Below, piece by piece: positions 1 through 5,221 of a stretch of DNA of 5,221 nucleotides. Under the pieces are notes generated by a model that was not told the origin of the DNA, did no database searches, and worked only from the letters and a program-made list of their open reading frames with translations. This stretch comes from Woeseiaceae bacterium (lineage in GTDB: Bacteria > Pseudomonadota > Gammaproteobacteria > Steroidobacterales > Woeseiaceae). The stretch covers positions 18,232 through 23,452 of the forward strand of contig PBAE01000012.1 of NCBI GenBank assembly GCA_002715745.1, in the 5' to 3' direction. The translations under genes and the position numbers were made by a program. Numbering within the stretch: the stretch's first letter is position 1; each line of letters opens with the position of its first letter.

Positions 1-746
1 AAGTTCTCAGAGGAATTAATTACTATTTGCTTGGCAACTTTTGGTCCTCCAGTAAATGCAATACGATCAATATCAGGATGCGTGGTTAATGGGATTGCAC
101 AGTTTTTTTCGTCTCCTGTGATGACAGAAACAACTCCATCAGGAATGCCTGCCTCCTTAATCAATCTGGCAAAATACAATAAAGAACATGGTGCAATCTC
201 TGATGCTTTAATAATTATTGTGCAACCAGCGGCAAGTGCTGGTGCAAGTTTGGTTGCTGTTAAAAACATTTGTGCATTCCAAGGAACAACCGCAGCAACA
301 ACACCAATTGGCTCACATGAGGTAAATACATGCATATCAGGCTTATCAATTGGGAGTGTTGAGCCCTGAATTTTATCGGCCAAGCCAGCAAAATAACGAT
401 AATATTCAGCTACATATTGGGTCTGGGTAGCAGTTTCTGCCAAAAGTTTTCCACTGTCATTGGTTTCTATTTTTCCGATCTCATTCGCATGCAATTCAAC
501 AAGATCAGCAAGCTTGAGAAGTAATTTTCCTCTATCAGAGGCAAGCATTTTTGGCCATTCCCCCTCATTGAGACATCGCCTAGCAGCTGCAATTGCAAGA
601 TCCACTTCTGATTTTCCTGCAACTGAAAAAGTTGCCCATATCTCCTCATTATGGGGATTGAGACTGGGGAATATGTCTGTATTATTTTCGTAGAATTTAC
701 CGTCAATAAATATTGGGTAGTTTTGAATATTTGTATTCGGTTTCAT
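1..746 (-). CDS. Aldehyde dehydrogenase family protein, N-terminal half (cut by window edge)
   Basis: An open frame starts at ATG (744-746) and runs off the left edge after 248 codons, about half of the usual 480-500 residues. What is seen: the NAD-binding half of an ALDH-superfamily enzyme. The N-terminus has the typical FIDGK (residues 13-17). P155-W156-N157 carries the oxyanion-hole Asn. K180-A-S-E183 matches the cofactor-ribose-binding KxSE motif, and F231-T-G-G234 is the nucleotide-binding FTG loop. The catalytic Cys and Glu lie outside the window. Family knowledge: these cytosolic enzymes oxidise aldehydes to carboxylic acids with NAD(P)+. KAS and FTGG replace the commoner KPS and FTGS, which is within family variation. 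The gene begins 10 nt after the stop of the monooxygenase gene with only a weak ribosome site, suggesting coupled translation as the last visible gene of the operon. Substrate cannot be told; the context suggests it takes an aldehyde made by the upstream oxygenase or hydrolase. Confidence 0.93.
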   Translation of the reverse strand, partial: MKPNTNIQNYPIFIDGKFYENNTDIFPSLNPHNEEIWATFSVAGKSEVDLAIAAARRCLNEGEWPKMLASDRGKLLLKLADLVELHANEIGKIETNDSGKLLAETATQTQYVAEYYRYFAGLADKIQGSTLPIDKPDMHVFTSCEPIGVVAAVVPWNAQMFLTATKLAPALAAGCTIIIKASEIAPCSLLYFARLIKEAGIPDGVVSVITGDEKNCAIPLTTHPDIDRIAFTGGPKVAKQIVINSSEN

Positions 747-756
747 ATTGTTCTGT

Positions 757-1797
757 CTATGATTGGATTGCCGGTATTACTTTTTTAATAAAGTGTTCTA
801 ATGAAGCCATCTTCATATCATAGTCCATTCCTGAATCAATCCAATAAGAGAACTCATTGTAGCCCAGTTGTTCGTATTTTTTTAGTCGCTCTATAACTTG
901 ATCGGTCGTTCCCATCAACAGATTCTCTCTCATAATCTCTGGTGTATACATTTCCAACGAAGCCAATTCTTTTTGTGATAGTTTTTTTATCGATGCCTGA
1001 TTTATTGGTCTTGTATTTTGAAACCAAGCACCAAAATGAGCATAAAATTCACTAAATTTTTTGGCAGCACTATCTAACACATTATTATCATCGCTAACAA
1101 ATGTGTGCTGGAGAAGCATTATTTTGGATTGAGATTCAGAATCATATTTTTTCTTAGCTTTATCAAATTTGTTAATCAGATTTTGAACTTCTTTATATCC
1201 TTGCCATAAAGGTGTTACCTGAACATTACAGTGATTCTGAATAGCAAACTCATGGCTATTCGGGTCTCTTGCCGCTATCCAAATTGGAGGTCCGTCAACC
1301 TGAAATGGTTTCGGTGTTGAAGTGGATTTAGGAAAAGAGTAAAACTCACCTTTATGTGTATAATCTCCTTTCCAAAGTTGACGCACAGCAGGGATAATCT
1401 CACGTAATCTTTGACCCGCTTCCCAAGCATCCATTTCAGGCATCAACCTTTCATACTCAAAGCTATAAGCACCCCTTGCTATACCCATCTCCAATCTGCC
1501 AGATGTTATTATGTCTGTCATAGCTGACTCTCCAGCGAGTTTTATTGGATGCCAAAATGGGGCGATGACTGTTCCTGTTCCTAACCTTATATTTTTTAAC
1601 TTATTGGCCAAATCAACAATTGTTATGAAAGGATTTGGTGCGATAGTGAAATCCATACAGTGATGTTCGCCTGTCCAGATTGCATGCATACCACCATCCT
1701 CAGCAAGCTTACAAATGCTCAAAAACTCATCATGTAGATCTTTATAAGATTGAGATGGGCTTGTCTTCTCCATGTGTGCAAAAAGAGAAAATTTCAC
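757..1797 (-). CDS. LLM-class flavin-dependent oxidoreductase (bacterial luciferase-like monooxygenase)
   Basis: A complete 346-residue protein of usual length for the luciferase-like TIM-barrel family. Seen: beta-strand 1 MKFSLF at the N-terminus, G43-E44-H45-H46 at the end of strand 2 (flavin and substrate pocket), I70-R-L-G-T-G-T76 and H83-P84 on the next strands, and S99-G-R-L-E-M-G-I-A-R-G109, the family signature. Family knowledge: such enzymes use FMNH2, supplied by a separate flavin reductase, and O2 to oxidise aldehydes, sulfonates, amines, cyclic ketones or N-heterocycles. A minority use F420 instead. The start is GTG (1795-1797), chosen because the family begins at this strand and because GGAG (1808-1811) lies 10 nt upstream. 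The GTG overlaps the TGA of the hydrolase gene as GTGA. M9 is a poorer start because it would delete strand 1. No flavin reductase is encoded in the window. Substrate unknown; the family call is firm, the reaction is not. Confidence 0.95.
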   Translation of the reverse strand: MKFSLFAHMEKTSPSQSYKDLHDEFLSICKLAEDGGMHAIWTGEHHCMDFTIAPNPFITIVDLANKLKNIRLGTGTVIAPFWHPIKLAGESAMTDIITSGRLEMGIARGAYSFEYERLMPEMDAWEAGQRLREIIPAVRQLWKGDYTHKGEFYSFPKSTSTPKPFQVDGPPIWIAARDPNSHEFAIQNHCNVQVTPLWQGYKEVQNLINKFDKAKKKYDSESQSKIMLLQHTFVSDDNNVLDSAAKKFSEFYAHFGAWFQNTRPINQASIKKLSQKELASLEMYTPEIMRENLLMGTTDQVIERLKKYEQLGYNEFSYWIDSGMDYDMKMASLEHFIKKVIPAIQS

Positions 1798-2618
1798 TTA
1801 TCTATTTCTCCATTATCTATTTTCAATACCATAGATTTAATAGCATTATTCACTTCATTAGAATGGGTCATCTGTGCCAAATGTCCTGCATTTTCGACAA
1901 GGATAACAATTCCATTTTTACTTAATTCACTCATTTGTTGGCTCATACATGGTGTTGAATTTCTATCCAATCTTCCTGTGACGAATAAGATAGGTAAAGT
2001 ATTATTTATCAATAACTCATTTGGGACACCTTTTTGATTTGCAAACGCCTCATAAGCAGCTCGGTATCCATCTAAATTGCAATTTGATAACCATCGATGG
2101 CAATAATCGGCTAATTCTCGATATTCGCTATTGTTATCTCCAAACCATCTCTTTGTTGTAGCATCTATTTCTTTGTCGTGATTCACGGATACTATGTTAT
2201 TGAGCCTTTTTTTTAGTGCTTTCATTGCTCCATCAGAACGCTGGAAAACACAATTTAATGCAACTATACCATTGCAATCATTTTTGTATTTAATTGCATA
2301 ATCGATGGCGATTAGAGCGCCCAAAGAATGTCCAATAATGATGAATTTTTTCTGAATAATTTCATCGGCAAAGGATTTTATCATTCGTGTATAGAAATCT
2401 ATATTTATATTATTAGATGTCTGAAAATCGCTCTCTCCATGACCAGGGAGATCAATTGCAATCACATCAAAATGAAGCTTTAAATATTTTAGTTGTGCGC
2501 TCCATGATTCTAATCGTAACCCCACTCCGTGAATAAACAGAAGAGAGGTTCCAGAACCTTCCCTATAATAGGCAATGTTATTACTGCTTTTAGACCGAGG
2601 CTGGGTTTTCCACATCAT
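1794..2618 (-). CDS. Alpha/beta-fold hydrolase
   Basis: A complete protein of 274 residues, of usual size for the alpha/beta hydrolase fold-1 family (lactonases, esterases, C-C hydrolases, RutD-like proteins). Seen: an HG oxyanion motif F28-I-H-G31, D56-L-P-G-H-G-E-S63 after strand 4, and the nucleophile elbow G96-H-S98-L-G100. The likely acid is D218 in TGRLD, and the catalytic His is H246 in NAGH. A helical cap lies between about residues 125 and 195. The full Ser-Asp-His triad implies an active hydrolase, cytosolic because no signal peptide is seen. Two ATG codons stand in tandem (2618 and 2615). TAGG (2621-2624) is 2 nt from the first and 5 nt from the second, so the second may be the real start. 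The gene overlaps the end of the AA_synth gene by 29 nt and is joined to the monooxygenase gene by a GTGA overlap. It probably hydrolyses a lactone, ester or amide intermediate in the pathway (inference). Confidence 0.95.
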   Translation of the reverse strand: MMWKTQPRSKSSNNIAYYREGSGTSLLFIHGVGLRLESWSAQLKYLKLHFDVIAIDLPGHGESDFQTSNNINIDFYTRMIKSFADEIIQKKFIIIGHSLGALIAIDYAIKYKNDCNGIVALNCVFQRSDGAMKALKKRLNNIVSVNHDKEIDATTKRWFGDNNSEYRELADYCHRWLSNCNLDGYRAAYEAFANQKGVPNELLINNTLPILFVTGRLDRNSTPCMSQQMSELSKNGIVILVENAGHLAQMTHSNEVNNAIKSMVLKIDNGEIDK

Positions 2619-3234
2619 GGCCTAGATCTTTTAAATCCTGGTAGCGATCTCCAATGCGGTGATGAGGCCGACCGCCAATCGAACCACCAATTGCGACAAC
2701 AATTTCATCAGAACGTGGAGCATCAGCTATGGAAAACTGAATAGTAAGATAATGTGAGCGCCGACCAGCATCATTTTTATCCATCAATGGAATCATTATT
2801 GGTGAGTCTGCTGGTCCTCTTGTGTTGGTGAATGATAGATAGCTCTTTGCACCAACAGCTTCTCTATAGAAATTTCCAAATCTGAGTGTATGAATGAGGG
2901 CAGAGGCATGTTCAATTTCACCATCTAAACCCGCCACAGCTGCTTTACCATATGCTTCAATTCTGTCTCCACCACCGACTAAATTGGTAATACGCTGGGT
3001 TAGCTCTTTTCCAAGAGGTGGAGCAATGGATAAAATCTCAGGTTTAAGATCTTCGATATACTTTCCAGCCCAAGGATTTTCTATAACTGCTGCTACGGCA
3101 AACATTCTCAGTGGTGTCTCAGCTTTCCGGAAACCCTCTATTAATGTCTCCTCATCATAGACAACATATTTTCTTATTTTCAACGTCACTTGATTATTCC
3201 AATTGAGATTAACTTTACTTAAAACAGCCTTCAT
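2590..3234 (-). CDS. Amino acid synthesis (AA_synth, DUF1185, PF06684) family protein
   Basis: A complete 214-residue protein, recognised from remembered family patterns: V50-I-E-N-P-W-A-G57, Y95-G-K-A-A99, D104-G-E-I-E-H109, I148-P-L-M-D-K-N-D155, R159-S-H161, D171-A-P-R-S-D-E-I178 and G187-G-R-P190. Family knowledge: structures show an oligomer with a variant of the chorismate mutase-like fold; the reaction is not firmly established and the name is a database guess. The conserved acidic and His residues (E52, E108, H109, H161) suggest an active-site pocket. It is slightly longer than the roughly 190-200 residues I expect, with about 15 extra N-terminal residues and a C-terminal tail after GGRP. 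The ATG at 3234 follows the permease stop by 8 nt with no visible Shine-Dalgarno sequence; GTG at codon 16 is an alternative start. The 3' end overlaps the hydrolase gene, so it is coupled on both sides. Confidence 0.9.
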   Translation of the reverse strand: MKAVLSKVNLNWNNQVTLKIRKYVVYDEETLIEGFRKAETPLRMFAVAAVIENPWAGKYIEDLKPEILSIAPPLGKELTQRITNLVGGGDRIEAYGKAAVAGLDGEIEHASALIHTLRFGNFYREAVGAKSYLSFTNTRGPADSPIMIPLMDKNDAGRRSHYLTIQFSIADAPRSDEIVVAIGGSIGGRPHHRIGDRYQDLKDLGHDVENPASV

Positions 3235-3242
3235 TCAACATA

Positions 3243-3980
3243 CTATATTATTAATAATCGACATCCTACATAAATAACAAGAACTGCTGTCATCCTTCTT
3301 ATGATATCTGAATTAATAAATTTTAAGCCCAAATGAGAACCGAGTTGCCCGCCCAAAAATACTGCAATGAATAACCACAAATATTCTGGTTTGATCAGAA
3401 AATTACCAGCACTATGGTTTTTAATCATTTGTCCAGTTAACCCTGCAAGAGAATTGGCAAGTATGAAGAGACTTGTAAAAGCTGGGATAATTCTAACAGG
3501 GAGAGTTTGTGTTAAATGAAGTATTGGTGCAAAAAATATCCCGCCCCCAATTCCAACCAATCCAGCGATATACCCTAGTATGGATGAGGTTATATAAACT
3601 GTTGTTTTTCCTATTATGCTGTCTATGTGGTCACTAAATAATTTTATTGGGTTATGATTCATCATCATGGTCATACCAGATATTATTAAAACTACAGCTA
3701 GGACAATCACGAACACCTCTTTATCAACTTGGGTATTTCCGCCCAAAAAGGCAAAAGGCATTGATACGACTATACATGGCAAGACATATTTCCATGGAAT
3801 CATATTCATTTTTTGATGCTTTACGCAGCTTCCTGCTACAACAATGAGATTGCATATTAAAGCGATAATCGGAATGGCTCTATAGTCTACATCCAACAGT
3901 ATTAATAGGGCGTTATATGTAGAACCCCCTCCAAAACCAACTGAAGCATAAATCAGTGCCGTTACAAAGAAAGAAAGTAT
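3243..3980 (-). CDS. Sulfite exporter TauE/SafE family permease (start codon uncertain)
   Basis: A polytopic inner-membrane protein with the two-repeat TauE/SafE pattern. The first repeat carries Y11-A-S-V-G-F-G-G-G-S20 and the second G143-I-G-G-G147 in GLVGIGGGIFFAP (residues numbered from ATA at 3980). About seven to eight hydrophobic segments are visible. Family members are proposed to move sulfite, sulfonates, sulfoacetate or related anions, often out of the cell. The frame is open up to TAA at 3996-3998. The first conventional start is TTG at 3896, giving 217 residues, but that would remove the first membrane segment and its GFGGGS motif and has no ribosome site. ATA at 3978-3980 lies 8 nt after AGGA (3989-3992) and gives 245 residues, close to the usual family length. 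The true start is therefore a non-standard codon, a mutated ATG or a sequence error. First gene of the operon. Confidence 0.85.
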   Translation of the reverse strand: MLSFFVTALIYASVGFGGGSTYNALLILLDVDYRAIPIIALICNLIVVAGSCVKHQKMNMIPWKYVLPCIVVSMPFAFLGGNTQVDKEVFVIVLAVVLIISGMTMMMNHNPIKLFSDHIDSIIGKTTVYITSSILGYIAGLVGIGGGIFFAPILHLTQTLPVRIIPAFTSLFILANSLAGLTGQMIKNHSAGNFLIKPEYLWLFIAVFLGGQLGSHLGLKFINSDIIRRMTAVLVIYVGCRLLII

Positions 3981-3988
3981 TAAAAAAA

Positions 3989-3992
3989 TCCT
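3989..3992 (-). promoter_or_regulatory. Shine-Dalgarno-like AGGA before the permease gene
   Basis: AGGA on the minus strand is followed by an 8-nt T-rich spacer and then ATA CTT TCT TTC in the permease frame. This spacing is ideal for a start at 3980 and is the main reason for placing the permease start there, although ATA is not a normal start codon. No comparable site precedes the TTG at 3896. Confidence 0.45.
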
Positions 3993-4038
3993 ATTTTACC
4001 TATGCCAATTTTTAGAGATTTGTAATTATTTTATTAGC

Positions 4039-4067
4039 ATTATAGGGCTATGAAACTAATTAGACCA
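4039..4067 (-). promoter_or_regulatory. Candidate promoter of the five-gene operon
   Basis: On the minus strand a perfect TATAAT (4039-4044) is preceded, after a 17-nt spacer, by TGGTCT (4062-4067), which matches only 3 of 6 positions of the sigma-70 -35 consensus. Transcription would begin near 4031, leaving a leader of about 50 nt before the permease. The weak -35 and the dyad overlapping it would fit an activated or otherwise regulated promoter, but perfect -10 hexamers arise readily in AT-rich DNA. Confidence 0.4.
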
Positions 4068-4076
4068 TTGCAATAG
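4065..4076. promoter_or_regulatory. Short dyad centred on ATTGCAAT, possible operator
   Basis: CCATTGCAATAG is a 12-bp inverted repeat with one mismatched base pair; its 8-bp core (4067-4074) is perfect. It sits between the divergent permease and MFS genes and overlaps the candidate -35 of the operon, the position expected of an operator for a shared regulator. It is short and seen only once, and no regulator gene is present in the window, so this is a suggestion only. Confidence 0.2.
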
Positions 4077-4097
4077 TTTTATGGAATACTACTAGCT

Positions 4098-5221
4098 ATG
4101 GAAATGATAGGGATTAAAAGACGAATCACTAATATGCTTATTCTCGTTTTAGCAGGCGAGATAATTTTTGGTTTACCTTTTCACTTGGCGCGCTTCTTTC
4201 GTCCTACGTATCTTGATGTTTTCAGTATCAGTAATACCAATCTAGGAGACGCATATGCAATGTATGGTTTGACAGCGATGATTTCATATTTTTTTGGAGG
4301 CATGCTCGCAGATAAATACTCACCAAGGATTTTGATGTCACTTTCACTTGTACTCACATCAATCGGTGGTTTTTATATCTCCACCATACCTGAACTTAGA
4401 ACTATTTTTTTTATTTATGGGTACTGGGGCATTACAACAATATTTTTGTTCTGGTCTGCAATGATCAAAGCAACAAAAGAGTGGGGAGGAGAATATTCGC
4501 AGGGCAAAGCGTTTGGAATACTTGATGGTGGAAGGGGTTTATTTGCTACAATTGTCTCCCTCGTTGCAATTTATCTATTTACTGCATTTTTGACGCAAGA
4601 AGTTGCTCTTGCAAATCCATCTGAAAAAAAGACAGCTTTTCAGTCTGTTATCATTTTATATTCCTCTCTCACTCTTCTGATTGGCATAATTGTTTGGTTC
4701 TTTTTGCCAGATAATAACGCTGGCGCGAAAAGGAAAGAATCCGTATTTAAAAATCTTAATAAGGTCGTAAAAAATCCACTTGTCTGGCTTAATGCAGGTA
4801 TTATTGTTTGTGCTTACTCAGCATATAAAGGATTGGACAATACCACGCTTTATGCACATGAAGTTCTGGGCATGAATGAAGTTGATGCAGCAAAAGTTTT
4901 TTCCTACGGATCACTGATCAGGCCAATCGCGGCAATAGCAGCAGGAATCATTGCTGATCGTTTTATCAGCAGTCGTGTAATTCTTGTAATGTTCTCGTGT
5001 TTGACCCTCATATTTGCATTATTAGCAATGAGTGACACCATGCTCCTATACCCAGCAGTTGTTCTTTTGAATATTTACATAACATTCTTTCTGGTATTTG
5101 CGATTAGGGGTATTTATTTTGCAGTAGTACAAGAAACAAAAGTGAATAGTAATGTTACTGGTACTGCAGCAGGGGTAATTTCCTTTATAGGGTTTACGCC
5201 AGATATATTTTTTGGATCTAT
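4098..5221 (+). CDS. Major facilitator superfamily transporter, YihN-like (C-terminus cut by window edge)
   Basis: An open frame begins at ATG 4098 and runs off the right edge after 374 codons, most of a usual protein of about 420-430 residues. Seen: ten or eleven hydrophobic segments; the MFS motif-A-like loop G67-G-M-L-A-D72-K-Y-S-P-R77 between segments 2 and 3; W119-S-A with K124-A-T-K-E-W-G-G131; Q135-G-K-A-F-G-I-L-D-G-G-R146; R337-G-I-Y-F-A-V-V-Q-E346; and G355-T-A-A-G-V-I-S followed by GFTPDIF. These late motifs resemble the YihN group of MFS carriers, which is an impression from memory. The substrate is unknown; YihN-group proteins are found beside varied catabolic genes. It is transcribed away from the operon, with about 100 bases between them, so it may import the substrate of that pathway (inference). 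No strong ribosome site precedes 4098. ATG 4104 (M3) is a nearby alternative start; a TAG at 4093-4095 lies just upstream in another frame. Confidence 0.93.
   Translation, partial: MEMIGIKRRITNMLILVLAGEIIFGLPFHLARFFRPTYLDVFSISNTNLGDAYAMYGLTAMISYFFGGMLADKYSPRILMSLSLVLTSIGGFYISTIPELRTIFFIYGYWGITTIFLFWSAMIKATKEWGGEYSQGKAFGILDGGRGLFATIVSLVAIYLFTAFLTQEVALANPSEKKTAFQSVIILYSSLTLLIGIIVWFFLPDNNAGAKRKESVFKNLNKVVKNPLVWLNAGIIVCAYSAYKGLDNTTLYAHEVLGMNEVDAAKVFSYGSLIRPIAAIAAGIIADRFISSRVILVMFSCLTLIFALLAMSDTMLLYPAVVLLNIYITFFLVFAIRGIYFAVVQETKVNSNVTGTAAGVISFIGFTPDIFFGS

Noticed and set aside
31..369. Plus-strand frame of 112 codons
   Set aside because: Lies wholly opposite the aldehyde dehydrogenase gene, whose motifs are clear; no family resemblance and no ribosome site. 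The frames at 460-693 (+) and 467-706 (-) are likewise shadows of this gene.
1680..2037. Two overlapping plus-strand frames
   Set aside because: Antisense to the junction of the monooxygenase and hydrolase genes; no domain or start signal.
2894..3160. Plus-strand frame of 88 codons
   Set aside because: Antisense shadow of the AA_synth gene; no recognisable motif.
3247..3258. Perfect 12-bp palindrome ATTATTAATAAT
   Set aside because: Made only of A and T and formed by the last Leu/Ile codons and stop of the permease gene; too weak for a terminator and likely chance in AT-rich DNA.
3243..3896. Permease as a 217-residue protein starting at TTG 3896
   Set aside because: Would remove the first membrane segment and the conserved GFGGGS motif encoded just upstream in the same frame; no Shine-Dalgarno sequence before the TTG.
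3982..3988. Seven-base homopolymer as a programmed frameshift site in the permease gene
   Set aside because: It precedes the likely start codon, and no upstream frame with a start codon runs into it, so frameshifting would join nothing.
4020..4046. TTGTAA and TATAGG as a promoter for the MFS gene
   Set aside because: Spacer is only 15 nt and the -10 matches poorly; not good enough to call.

Overview
The window looks like part of an AT-rich bacterial genome, probably a proteobacterium. The families present (PF06684 AA_synth, luciferase-like monooxygenase, two-repeat TauE/SafE permease, YihN-like MFS carrier) are common there. The sequence holds no RNA gene or other marker that would fix the taxon, so this placement is weak.

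Layout: a tightly packed minus-strand gene set covers about positions 1-3980. In transcription order it runs: TauE/SafE-type membrane permease (stop at 3243), AA_synth/DUF1185 protein (3234-2590), alpha/beta hydrolase (2618-1794), luciferase-like (LLM) flavin-dependent oxidoreductase (1797-757), and an NAD(P)+-dependent aldehyde dehydrogenase (746 to beyond position 1, C-terminal half missing). Every junction is either a short gap (8 or 10 nt) or an overlap (29 and 4 nt), so the five genes almost certainly form one translationally coupled operon. A short intergenic region (about 3981-4097) separates it from a divergent plus-strand major facilitator gene (4098 to beyond 5221, C-terminus missing). 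This region holds a perfect -10 hexamer facing the operon and a small ATTGCAAT-centred dyad.

How the genes may work together (inference): the set reads as a small catabolic module. The MFS protein or the permease would move a substrate or waste ion. The LLM monooxygenase would oxidise or open a small organic molecule with reduced flavin. The alpha/beta hydrolase and AA_synth protein would process an ester, lactone, amide or imine-like intermediate. The dehydrogenase would convert an aldehyde to an acid. The logic resembles the Rut pyrimidine pathway (LLM oxygenase + small chorismate-mutase-like-fold protein + alpha/beta hydrolase) but with a different partner set, so the substrate is unknown. 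A desulfonation route with sulfite export by TauE is a second possibility.

Main oddity: the permease frame extends upstream of its first conventional start (TTG at 3896) through a conserved first-repeat GFGGGS motif, yet no ATG, GTG or TTG lies there. The only codon correctly spaced from a Shine-Dalgarno-like AGGA is ATA at 3980. There are no RNA genes, CRISPR arrays, insertion sequences or clear terminators in the window, and no gene-free stretch longer than about 120 bases.
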